Source: Segatella copri
GTDB lineage: Bacteria; Bacteroidota; Bacteroidia; Bacteroidales; Bacteroidaceae
Length of the DNA: 64,000 bases
Assembly: GCF_026015295.1 (NCBI RefSeq)
Contig: NZ_JAPDUW010000001.1
Location: forward strand, 3,452,501 to 3,516,500
Direction of reading: 5' to 3'
The notes beneath the pieces are model-generated. The model had not been told where the DNA came from, searched no databases, and saw only the letters and a program-made list of their open reading frames with translations. Position 1 is the first letter of the stretch, and every line of letters starts with the position of its first letter. Below, piece by piece: positions 58,017 to 64,000 of the stretch. A program made the translations under genes and the position numbers.

Positions 58017-58235
58017 ATGGCAAAACAAGCCGCTATTGAGCAAGATGGAACAATTGTAGAAGCATTGTCAAATGCGATGTTCCGAGTAGAATTAGAGAAT
58101 GGAGTTGACATCACAGCTCATATCTCTGGTAAGATGAGAATGCATTACATCAAGATTTTACCTGGTGATAAGGTAAAGGTGGAGATGAGCCCATATGACC
58201 TTACCAAAGGTAGAATTGTTTTTAGATACAAATAA
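58017..58235 (+). CDS. infA: Translation initiation factor IF-1
   Basis: A 72-residue S1-like OB-fold protein that blocks the A site during initiation. The start [22 protein letters not shown] at 58017 is the normal one. An upstream in-frame codon at 57942 would add 25 unrelated residues. The C-terminal [12 protein letters not shown] is conserved. Confidence 0.97.
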   Translation: MAKQAAIEQDGTIVEALSNAMFRVELENGVDITAHISGKMRMHYIKILPGDKVKVEMSPYDLTKGRIVFRYK

Positions 58236-58252
58236 TAATCATATATAAGGTT

Positions 58253-58369
58253 ATGAAGACAAGAGCATCATTAAAGAAGCGTTCAGCTGACTGTAAGATC
58301 GTTCGTCGTAAAGGTCGTCTGTTCGTTATCAACAAGAAGAACCCTAAGATGAAATTACGTCAGGGTTAA
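58253..58369 (+). CDS. rpmJ: Large ribosomal subunit protein bL36, zinc-free form
   Basis: A 38-residue protein between infA and rpsM. It starts [20 protein letters not shown] and ends [12 protein letters not shown]. Of the usual zinc ligands C11, C14, C27 and H33, only C14 remains (S11, N27, M33), so it cannot bind zinc in the usual way. Confidence 0.95.
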   Translation: MKTRASLKKRSADCKIVRRKGRLFVINKKNPKMKLRQG

Positions 58370-58412
58370 TGTTAAAGTATTGTAAAAGTGCCGTTATTTC
58401 AAAAAATAGTTG

Positions 58413-58420
58413 TACTTTTG
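58413..58420 (+). promoter_or_regulatory. -7 promoter element for the alpha operon
   Basis: TACTTTTG followed by CACC, 48 bases before rpsM. It suggests that rpsM-rpsK-rpsD-rpoA-rplQ has its own promoter. Confidence 0.6.
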
Positions 58421-58468
58421 CACCGCTTTAAACGAAAGGTATTAATTTTTTAATTATTTATTTAAACA

Positions 58469-58849
58469 ATGGCAATAAGAATTGTTGGAGTAGATTTGCC
58501 CCAGAATAAGCGTGGCGAAATCGCATTGACCTATATCTACGGTATTGGTCGAAGTAGTTCAGCAAAGATATTGGATAAGGCCGGTGTAAACCGTGACCTG
58601 AAGGTTAGCGAGTGGTCTGATGACCAGGCAGCTAAGATCCGTGAAATTATCGGCGCTGAGTTCAAAGTTGAAGGTGATCTCCGTTCTGAGATCCAGATGA
58701 ACATTAAGCGACTGATGGATATTGGTTGCTATCGTGGAGTTAGACATCGTAATGGTCTTCCAGTTCGCGGTCAGAGCACAAAGAATAATGCTCGTACACG
58801 TAAGGGTAAGAAGAAGACTGTTGCTAATAAGAAGAAGGCTACTAAGTAA
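58469..58849 (+). CDS. rpsM: Small ribosomal subunit protein uS13
   Basis: A 126-residue 30S head protein that contacts t[23 protein letters not shown] is the start, and [22 protein letters not shown] the C-terminal extension. Confidence 0.98.
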   Translation: MAIRIVGVDLPQNKRGEIALTYIYGIGRSSSAKILDKAGVNRDLKVSEWSDDQAAKIREIIGAEFKVEGDLRSEIQMNIKRLMDIGCYRGVRHRNGLPVRGQSTKNNARTRKGKKKTVANKKKATK

Positions 58850-58870
58850 TTCTGAAGGAGGAAATTAATT

Positions 58871-59260
58871 ATGGCAAAGCAAAAAGCAACATCTAAGAAG
58901 AGAAATGTACGCGTTGACGCTATCGGTCAGCTTCACGTTCATAGCTCATTCAATAACATTATTGTATCTCTTGCTAACAATGAGGGTCAGATCATTTCTT
59001 GGTCTTCTGCTGGTAAGATGGGTTTCCGTGGTTCTAAGAAGAACACTCCTTATGCTGCTCAGATGGCTGCTGAGGATTGTGCAAAGGTCGCTTTTGATCT
59101 TGGTCTTCGTAAGGTTAAGGCTTATGTTAAGGGTCCAGGTAATGGTCGTGAGTCTGCTATCCGTGCTATTCACGGTGCAGGTATCGAGGTTACTGAAATC
59201 GTTGACGTAACTCCATTACCACACAATGGTTGCCGTCCTCCAAAGCGTCGTCGTGTATAA
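58871..59260 (+). CDS. rpsK: Small ribosomal subunit protein uS11
   Basis: A 129-residue platform protein. [39 protein letters not shown] and the C-terminal [18 protein letters not shown] are the signatures. A strong Shine-Dalgarno AAGGAGGAAA lies before the start. Confidence 0.98.
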   Translation: MAKQKATSKKRNVRVDAIGQLHVHSSFNNIIVSLANNEGQIISWSSAGKMGFRGSKKNTPYAAQMAAEDCAKVAFDLGLRKVKAYVKGPGNGRESAIRAIHGAGIEVTEIVDVTPLPHNGCRPPKRRRV

Positions 59261-59317
59261 CGCTTGAGGTTAGCATTATTAATTAAGATACAAACAATAT
59301 AGCATTTATATAATATT

Positions 59318-59923
59318 ATGGCTAGATATATAGGTCCGAAATCTAAAATTGCGCGTCGTTTTGGTGAGCCAATCTTCGGCGCTGACAAAGTTTTGTCCAA
59401 GAGAAACTTCCCTCCTGGACAGCATGGCAACAACCGTCGTCGTAAGATGTCTGAGTACGGTGTCATGTTGGCAGAGAAGCAGAAAGCTAAGTACACTTAT
59501 GGTGTATTAGAGCGTCAGTTCCGTAATATGTTTGATAAGGCTGCTAAGGCTGATGGTATTACTGGTGAGGTTCTTCTTCAGAATCTCGAGTGCCGTCTTG
59601 ATAACGTTGTATTCCGTCTTGGTATCGCTCCAACACGTGCTGCTGCGCGTCAGTTGGTTGGTCACAAGCACATCGTTGTTGATGGTAAGGTAGTTAATAT
59701 CCCTTCATTCGCAGTTAAGCCTGGTATGGTTGTTGGTGTTCGTGAGAAGTCTAAGTCTCTCGAGGTTATCGAAGCAGCTCTTGCAGGTTTCAATCATAGC
59801 AAGTACCCATGGATTGAGTGGGACGATAATTCAAAGAGCGGTAAGTTCTTGCACAAGCCAGAGCGTGCCGACATTCCAGAGAATATTAAGGAGCAGTTAA
59901 TCGTTGAGTTGTACTCTAAATAA
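59318..59923 (+). CDS. rpsD: Small ribosomal subunit protein uS4
   Basis: A 201-residue 30S assembly starter and helicase-site protein, the alpha-operon repressor in E. coli. [20 protein letters not shown] is the start and the S4 domain is [30 protein letters not shown] (about 90-120). There is no zinc Cys cluster. Confidence 0.98.
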   Translation: MARYIGPKSKIARRFGEPIFGADKVLSKRNFPPGQHGNNRRRKMSEYGVMLAEKQKAKYTYGVLERQFRNMFDKAAKADGITGEVLLQNLECRLDNVVFRLGIAPTRAAARQLVGHKHIVVDGKVVNIPSFAVKPGMVVGVREKSKSLEVIEAALAGFNHSKYPWIEWDDNSKSGKFLHKPERADIPENIKEQLIVELYSK

Positions 59924-59935
59924 ATCATTACATTA

Positions 59936-60931
59936 ATGGCGATATTAGCATTTCAAAAACCTGATAAAGTAGTAATGTTAGAGGCTGATAACAAGTTCGG
60001 AAAGTTTGAATTCCGTCCTTTGGAGCCTGGCTTCGGTGTTACCATTGGTAACGCCTTGCGCCGCATTCTCCTTTCATCATTGGAGGGTTATGCTGTTAAC
60101 ACTATCCGCATTGCGGGTGTTGAGCATGAGTTCTCTTCAGTTCCTGGTGTAAAGGAAGATGTTACTAACATTATCTTGAATCTCAAACAAGTTCGATTCA
60201 AGCAAGTAGTAGAAGAATTCGAGAATGAGAAAGTTAGTATCACCGTTGAGAATTCTACAGAATTCAAAGCAGGTGATATCGGTAAGTATCTGACTGGATT
60301 TGAAGTGTTAAACCCTGATTTGGTGATTTGTCATTTAGATGCCAAAGCTTCGATGCAGATCGATTTGACTATTAATAAGGGACGCGGTTATGTTCCTGCT
60401 GATGAGAATCGTCAATTCTGCACTGACGTTAACGTTCTCCCAATCGATTCCATCTACACCCCTATCCGTAATGTAAAGTACGCTGTAGAACCATATCGTG
60501 TTGAGCAAAAGACCGACTATGATAAGCTCGTACTTGAAATTACAACAGATGGTTCCATTAGTCCAAAGGATGCACTGAAAGAGGCTGCGAAGATTCTTAT
60601 TTATCACTTCATGCTCTTCTCTGATGAGAAGATTACTCTTGAGACTCAGGATCAGGAGAGCAATCAGGAGTTTGATGAAGAGGTTCTTCATATGCGCCAG
60701 TTGCTTAAGACTCGTCTCGTAGACATGAATCTTAGTGTTCGTGCCCTCAACTGCTTGAAGGCAGCTGATGTCGAGACTCTTGGTGATTTGGTTCAGTTTA
60801 ACAAGACTGACCTCTTGAAGTTCCGCAACTTTGGTAAGAAATCGCTCTCAGAGCTTGATGATTTGCTCGAGAGTCTGAATCTGTCTTTTGGAACTGATAT
60901 TTCAAAGTATAAATTAGACAAGGAATCTTAA
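59936..60931 (+). CDS. rpoA: RNA polymerase alpha subunit
   Basis: A 331-residue subunit that assembles the core enzyme and contacts activators. The N-terminal domain has [20 protein letters not shown] (about 32-51), and the C-terminal DNA-binding domain has [20 protein letters not shown] and [16 protein letters not shown]. Length is normal. Confidence 0.98.
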   Translation: MAILAFQKPDKVVMLEADNKFGKFEFRPLEPGFGVTIGNALRRILLSSLEGYAVNTIRIAGVEHEFSSVPGVKEDVTNIILNLKQVRFKQVVEEFENEKVSITVENSTEFKAGDIGKYLTGFEVLNPDLVICHLDAKASMQIDLTINKGRGYVPADENRQFCTDVNVLPIDSIYTPIRNVKYAVEPYRVEQKTDYDKLVLEITTDGSISPKDALKEAAKILIYHFMLFSDEKITLETQDQESNQEFDEEVLHMRQLLKTRLVDMNLSVRALNCLKAADVETLGDLVQFNKTDLLKFRNFGKKSLSELDDLLESLNLSFGTDISKYKLDKES

Positions 60932-60962
60932 AGGTTCGTAGTCCAAAAAGCAAAAACAAAAA

Positions 60963-61457
60963 ATGAGACATAATAAGAAATTCAACCATTTAGGTCGTAC
61001 TGCTTCTCATCGTAGCGCGATGTTGGCTAACATGGCTTCATCACTTATCTTGAGCGAGCACAAAAGAATCACTACGACCCTCGCAAAGGCAAAGGCTCTT
61101 AAGAAGTATGTTGAGCCATTGATTACTCGTTCTAAGAACGATACAACAACTTCACGTCGTGTAGTTTTCCGTTATCTTCAGAATAAGTATGCTGTTAAGG
61201 CTCTCTTCGGTGAGGTAGCTGAGAAGGTAGCTAACCGTCCAGGTGGTTACACTCGCGTAATCAAGTTGGGTACCCGTCAGGGTGATGCAGCTGAGATTGC
61301 TTTCATCGAGCTCGTTGACTTTGATGAGAATATGGCTAAGACTCAGAAGGCTGCTGCTAAGAAGACTCGTCGTAGTCGTAAGGCAACAAAGGCTGAAGAG
61401 GCTCCTGTAGCTGAGACTGAGGCTCCTGCAACTGAGGAGGCTCCAAAGGCTGAATAA
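60963..61457 (+). CDS. rplQ: Large ribosomal subunit protein bL17
   Basis: A 164-residue protein, longer than E. coli bL17 (127). [24 protein letters not shown] is the start and [17 protein letters not shown] text, here [14 protein letters not shown], is in the core. The tail (about 122-164) is Ala/Lys/Glu-rich and disordered, as in other Bacteroidota. It ends the operon, before the terminator at 61482. Confidence 0.97.
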   Translation: MRHNKKFNHLGRTASHRSAMLANMASSLILSEHKRITTTLAKAKALKKYVEPLITRSKNDTTTSRRVVFRYLQNKYAVKALFGEVAEKVANRPGGYTRVIKLGTRQGDAAEIAFIELVDFDENMAKTQKAAAKKTRRSRKATKAEEAPVAETEAPATEEAPKAE

Positions 61458-61481
61458 TTTTCAATCATCTCAGATAAATTT

Positions 61482-61513
61482 AGCGTCCTTGTCTTGACAA
61501 GGGCGCTTTTTTT
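61482..61513 (+). terminator. Intrinsic terminator after rplQ
   Basis: AGCGTCCTTGTC pairs with GACAAGGGCGCT, followed by seven T. It closes the ribosomal superoperon. Confidence 0.85.
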
Positions 61514-61549
61514 GTCCCTTTTTCAAAACTATCTGCTCTTTTAGGGTTT

Positions 61550-61577
61550 TTCCTAATCATTATTAGGGATTTTTTTG
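61550..61577 (+). terminator. Second short hairpin with T-run
   Basis: TCCTAAT pairs with ATTAGGGA, followed by TTTTTTT. It may back up the terminator at 61482. Confidence 0.5.
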
Positions 61578-61599
61578 CTTTTGTTCTTTTAGTTCTTTG

Positions 61600-61607
61600 T
61601 ATCTTTG
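61600..61607 (+). promoter_or_regulatory. -7 promoter element for the glycine-zipper lipoprotein gene
   Basis: TATCTTTG followed by CAG, 26 bases before the ATG at 61634. Confidence 0.6.
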
Positions 61608-61633
61608 CAGCAGAAATTTAAAGCTTATTGAAG

Positions 61634-62458
61634 ATGAAAAAGATTATGCTTTTTGTAGCTTGCTCTTCTTTGCTGTTGAGTAGCTGCGATACTTATACGG
61701 GAAGTGGTGCTTATGCTGGTGCCACATTTGGTTCTATTCTTGGTTCTGCTATCGGTGGCTTGTCTGGTGGTCCTAGAGGTTCTGATATGGGTACTATCAT
61801 TGGCATGGCTGGTGGTGCTGCCGTTGGAGCGGCCATTGGTAGTCAGGCTGACCAGAAATCCCAGCAGCAAAGAGAATCTGTTTATCGAGATAGATCATAC
61901 CGTGATCATCACTCTTATCAGGATGGAGTTTATCAGCAATCTTCACCTGCTTATTCCAATGACGAAATCTTTGATTCAACTAATTCTGGTGATGATAGGA
62001 TTTATGATTTCAATGATAGGGATTATACAGGAAGTTATAGTGCTCAGCAGCCTGTAGCTACTATTCCTAGTTCTACACTAGAAGAACTTGGCCAGAATTA
62101 TGCTTATTCATCATCTTTGGAAATATTGAATGCTCGTTTTGTTGACTCAAATGAGGACAATACTTTGAATCGGAATGAAACAGCCAAGGTTATTTTTGAA
62201 ATCCGAAATAACGGAGCTTACACGTTGTATGATGTAGTTCCAACCGTTATTGAGACTACCGGCAATAAGCATATTTTCATATCCCCAAGTGTTCATGTAG
62301 AAAGTATTGCTCCTGGCCATGTGATTCGTTATACAGCAATGGTCAAGGCTGATAACCGTTTGAAGAATGGTACTGCTTGTTTCTGTGTTTCAGTGATACA
62401 AGGCGGTAAGACGATTTCCAAGGTTAATCAGTTTGATATTCCGACAAAATCCAGATAA
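61634..62458 (+). CDS. Glycine-zipper lipoprotein with a C-terminal CARDB-like domain
   Basis: A 274-residue lipoprotein. The signal MKKIMLFVACSSLLLSSC gives a lipobox LSSC with the lipidated Cys at 18. A glycine-zipper segment (AGATFGSILGSAIGGLSG and GTIIGMAGGAAVGAAIGS, about 26-73) may insert into a membrane. A low-complexity Ser/Tyr/Asp linker follows (about 75-150). The end (about 155-274) has LEILNARFVDSNEDNTLNRNE and KVIFEIRNNGAYTLYDV, like CARDB-type Ig domains. The start at 61634 is chosen over a TTG at 61628. The function is unknown, perhaps in the envelope. Confidence 0.75.
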   Translation: MKKIMLFVACSSLLLSSCDTYTGSGAYAGATFGSILGSAIGGLSGGPRGSDMGTIIGMAGGAAVGAAIGSQADQKSQQQRESVYRDRSYRDHHSYQDGVYQQSSPAYSNDEIFDSTNSGDDRIYDFNDRDYTGSYSAQQPVATIPSSTLEELGQNYAYSSSLEILNARFVDSNEDNTLNRNETAKVIFEIRNNGAYTLYDVVPTVIETTGNKHIFISPSVHVESIAPGHVIRYTAMVKADNRLKNGTACFCVSVIQGGKTISKVNQFDIPTKSR

Positions 62459-62523
62459 GATTCCGGTAAGATCATGAATTTGTATGATAGTATCTTATTT
62501 TAGGATTCTGTTATATATAAAAA

Positions 62524-62565
62524 GGTAAAGGCGAGAATCAATGATGATTCTCGCCTTTACTTTTT
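62524..62565. terminator. Bidirectional terminator between the lipoprotein and RlpA-like genes
   Basis: GTAAAGGCGAGAATCA and TGATTCTCGCCTTTAC are perfect 16-base arms with A and T runs on both sides. The stop codon of the RlpA-like gene lies within the left arm (62538-62540). Confidence 0.85.
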
Positions 62566-63155
62566 GCTATATCTGTATTGTGTTTTTTTAGTTCAGCCTT
62601 TGTCACCTCTTTGCTTTTATGGTGCTCTGTTTTATTTATTACCTTTGAAGTAATTTTATTTGTTTCTTTTTTACTGCTGTGATGATTTTCTTTATTCCTG
62701 TCAGTAGTTCCCCACTTGTTAGGAAATTCATATTCAGTTTCAGCCACTTCGAAATCAATCTTAGGCAATTTTGTGTCCTCTGGCTTGTAAGGAATCGGGT
62801 TTTCCACCATTTCAACTTTTACAGTCGCTACGCCTTGTGCAATCATACCAATTTCTTTTGCAGCCTTCCATGATAGGTCAATGATTCTGCCTCTTCCAAA
62901 CGGACCTCTGTCGATGACTTTTACGATAGTACTCTTGCCATTGCTAAGGTTTGTAACCTTGAGGTGCGTTCCGAAGGGATAAAACCGATGTGCGCATGTT
63001 AAACTGTCATGATGTATTCTCTGGCCGCTTGCTGAACGGGCACCTGTTGCTCTCTTAGAGTAATATGATGCCTTGCCGTGCTGGTGCTTTTGTCCGTAGC
63101 ATGGAACCAGGCTGAATATAGCCAAGATGGCTGTGATGAAAGATTTTGTAACCAT
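62538..63155 (-). CDS. RlpA-family secreted protein (septal ring lytic transglycosylase-like)
   Basis: A 205-residue protein with a signal peptide MVTKSFITAILAIFSLVPCYG. The double-psi beta-barrel domain (about 25-115) carries GKASYYSKRATGARSASGQR, AHRFYPFGTHLKVTNLSNGK and VKVIDRGPFGRGRIIDLS, with the catalytic-type Asp in IDRGPF. There is no SPOR domain. The tail (about 150-205) is Lys/His/Asn-rich and low-complexity. RlpA in Pseudomonas cleaves peptidoglycan lacking stem peptides. Activity here is inferred from the domain. The last codons lie within the terminator. Confidence 0.85.
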   Translation of the reverse strand: MVTKSFITAILAIFSLVPCYGQKHQHGKASYYSKRATGARSASGQRIHHDSLTCAHRFYPFGTHLKVTNLSNGKSTIVKVIDRGPFGRGRIIDLSWKAAKEIGMIAQGVATVKVEMVENPIPYKPEDTKLPKIDFEVAETEYEFPNKWGTTDRNKENHHSSKKETNKITSKVINKTEHHKSKEVTKAELKKHNTDIAKSKGENHH

Positions 63156-63174
63156 ATCTTCATATTTTATGGCA

Positions 63175-63182
63175 CAAATATA
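63175..63182 (-). promoter_or_regulatory. -7 promoter element for the RlpA-like gene
   Basis: On the minus strand TATATTTG then TGCC, 19 bases before the ATG at 63155. Confidence 0.55.
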
Positions 63183-63224
63183 AAAAAAAATGTTGAAAGA
63201 TGCAAGTAAATCTCAGAAAATCAG

Positions 63225-63232
63225 TATCTTTG
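63225..63232 (+). promoter_or_regulatory. -7 promoter element for the receiver-PPDK-like gene
   Basis: TATCTTTG followed by CAC, 20 bases before the ATG at 63253. It is divergent from the RlpA-like promoter. Confidence 0.6.
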
Positions 63233-63252
63233 CACAAACTTTAACTTCATTT

Positions 63253-64000
63253 ATGGAAAATAATATACCTCAGGAGTGGAATAAATTCTACTTGAAAGAC
63301 GTATCGTTTGTGAATCTGATGATGCGCCGTATCTACAATGTACTGATTGTAGCCAATCCTTACGATGCGTTCATGCTTGAAGATGATGGACGTATCGAAG
63401 AGAAGATATATAATGAATATATGGAGCTGGGTCTCCGCTATCCGCCAACCTTTACTCAAGTTTCTACTACCGAAGAGGCTGCTGCTGTGCTGCGTTCTAC
63501 CGTCATTGATCTGGTGATTTGCATGCCTGGCAATGCTGATAATGATGCCTTCGACGTAGCGCGCGACATCAAGGGTAAGTTTCCCAATATCCATTGTGTT
63601 GTTCTTACGCCTTTCTCTCATGGTATTACCAAGCGTATGCAGAATGAAGACTTGAGTATCTTCGATTATGTCTTCTGCTGGCTTGGCAACACCAATCTTA
63701 TTCTTTCTATCATCAAGCTGATAGAGGATAAGATGAATCTTGAACATGACATACTGGAAGCAGGCGTGCAGATGATTCTGCTGGTAGAAGATTCTATCCG
63801 TTTCTATAGTTCTATATTGCCTAATCTCTATAATTATATATTGGAGCAGAGCAAGAACTTTTCTCAGGAGGCTCTGAACCGGCATGCAGCTACCATGCGT
63901 ATGCGTGGCCGTCCTAAGGTGGTCTTGGCTCGTACTTACGAGGAAGCCCAGAAACTGTATGACAAGTATTCTGATAACACGTTGGGTGTAATCAGCGATG
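63253..64000 (+). CDS. Receiver-domain PEP synthase/PPDK-like protein, N-terminal part (runs off right edge)
   Basis: The frame is open from ATG at 63253 to the window end (249 residues seen). It starts MENNIPQEWNKFYLKDVSFV. The first part (about 20-165) contains VLIVANPYDAFMLEDDGRIEE, LVICMPGNADNDAF and VVLTPFSHGI, like a degenerate response-regulator receiver. A second one starts at GVQMILLVEDSIRFYSSILP (about 175). From memory, Bacteroidota proteins with this start continue into PEP/pyruvate-binding and PEP synthase domains of about 990 residues. That part is outside the window. Signs of a partner kinase are not visible. Confidence 0.75.
   Translation, partial: MENNIPQEWNKFYLKDVSFVNLMMRRIYNVLIVANPYDAFMLEDDGRIEEKIYNEYMELGLRYPPTFTQVSTTEEAAAVLRSTVIDLVICMPGNADNDAFDVARDIKGKFPNIHCVVLTPFSHGITKRMQNEDLSIFDYVFCWLGNTNLILSIIKLIEDKMNLEHDILEAGVQMILLVEDSIRFYSSILPNLYNYILEQSKNFSQEALNRHAATMRMRGRPKVVLARTYEEAQKLYDKYSDNTLGVISD

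Noticed and set aside
63247..63885. A 212-codon minus-strand frame at the right edge
   Set aside because: The plus strand there encodes a receiver-like protein with its own promoter, so the reverse frame is a shadow.

Overview
The window is a 64 kb chromosomal segment of a Bacteroidota bacterium, most likely Prevotella in the broad sense (Segatella/Prevotella). This is an inference from several signs: promoters of the Bacteroidota type (TAnnTTTG at -7, sometimes with TTTG about 20 bp upstream), few Shine-Dalgarno sequences, a type IX secretion core (porPKLMN), a CfxA-type beta-lactamase, DUF3467 and DUF3737 proteins, and the Bacteroidota-style tRNA-tuf-tRNA cluster.

1-6.5 kb is an accessory block. 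It holds the start of an unrecognised protein, an IS4-family element, a cfxA-like class A beta-lactamase gene, an IS1380-family element whose end lies three bases from the cfxA start codon, the C-terminal stump of a DNA cytosine-5 methyltransferase, a small remnant, and an AbiEi/AbiEii toxin-antitoxin pair.

6.5-12.6 kb is the type IX secretion operon porP-porK-porL-porM-porN plus a small outer-membrane barrel. PorM is unusually short. 12.7-28.4 kb is mixed housekeeping: priA, a FadL/OmpP1-type porin, a 7TM-HD phosphodiesterase, gltX, waaA (Kdo transferase), a nitroreductase, a MalY/PatB lyase, a DUF3737 beta-helix protein, mdh and an aminopeptidase P. Many of these units end in bidirectional terminators. 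A 21-bp-phased palindromic array lies upstream of the MalY-type gene.

28.4-61.5 kb is the information-processing core: rpsU, a Xer recombinase, hpf, four tRNAs, tuf, tRNA-Trp, secE, nusG, rplKAJL, rpoBC, a DUF3467 gene, rpsL, rpsG, fusA, and the S10/spc/alpha ribosomal operons from rpsJ to rplQ, including rpmD and rpmJ. The order is canonical except that no map (methionine aminopeptidase) gene lies between secY and infA. A structured 289-base spacer is there instead.

61.6-64 kb holds a glycine-zipper lipoprotein, an RlpA-like secreted protein (minus strand), and the 5' part of a large protein with two receiver-like domains that resembles Bacteroidota PEP-synthase/PPDK-like proteins and runs off the edge.

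I found no clearly new multi-gene system. The most unusual items are the IS-flanked cfxA locus with its decapitated methyltransferase, the 12-bp stem that can mask the IS1380 transposase start, the 21-bp-phased palindromic array, the short PorM and the absent map gene.
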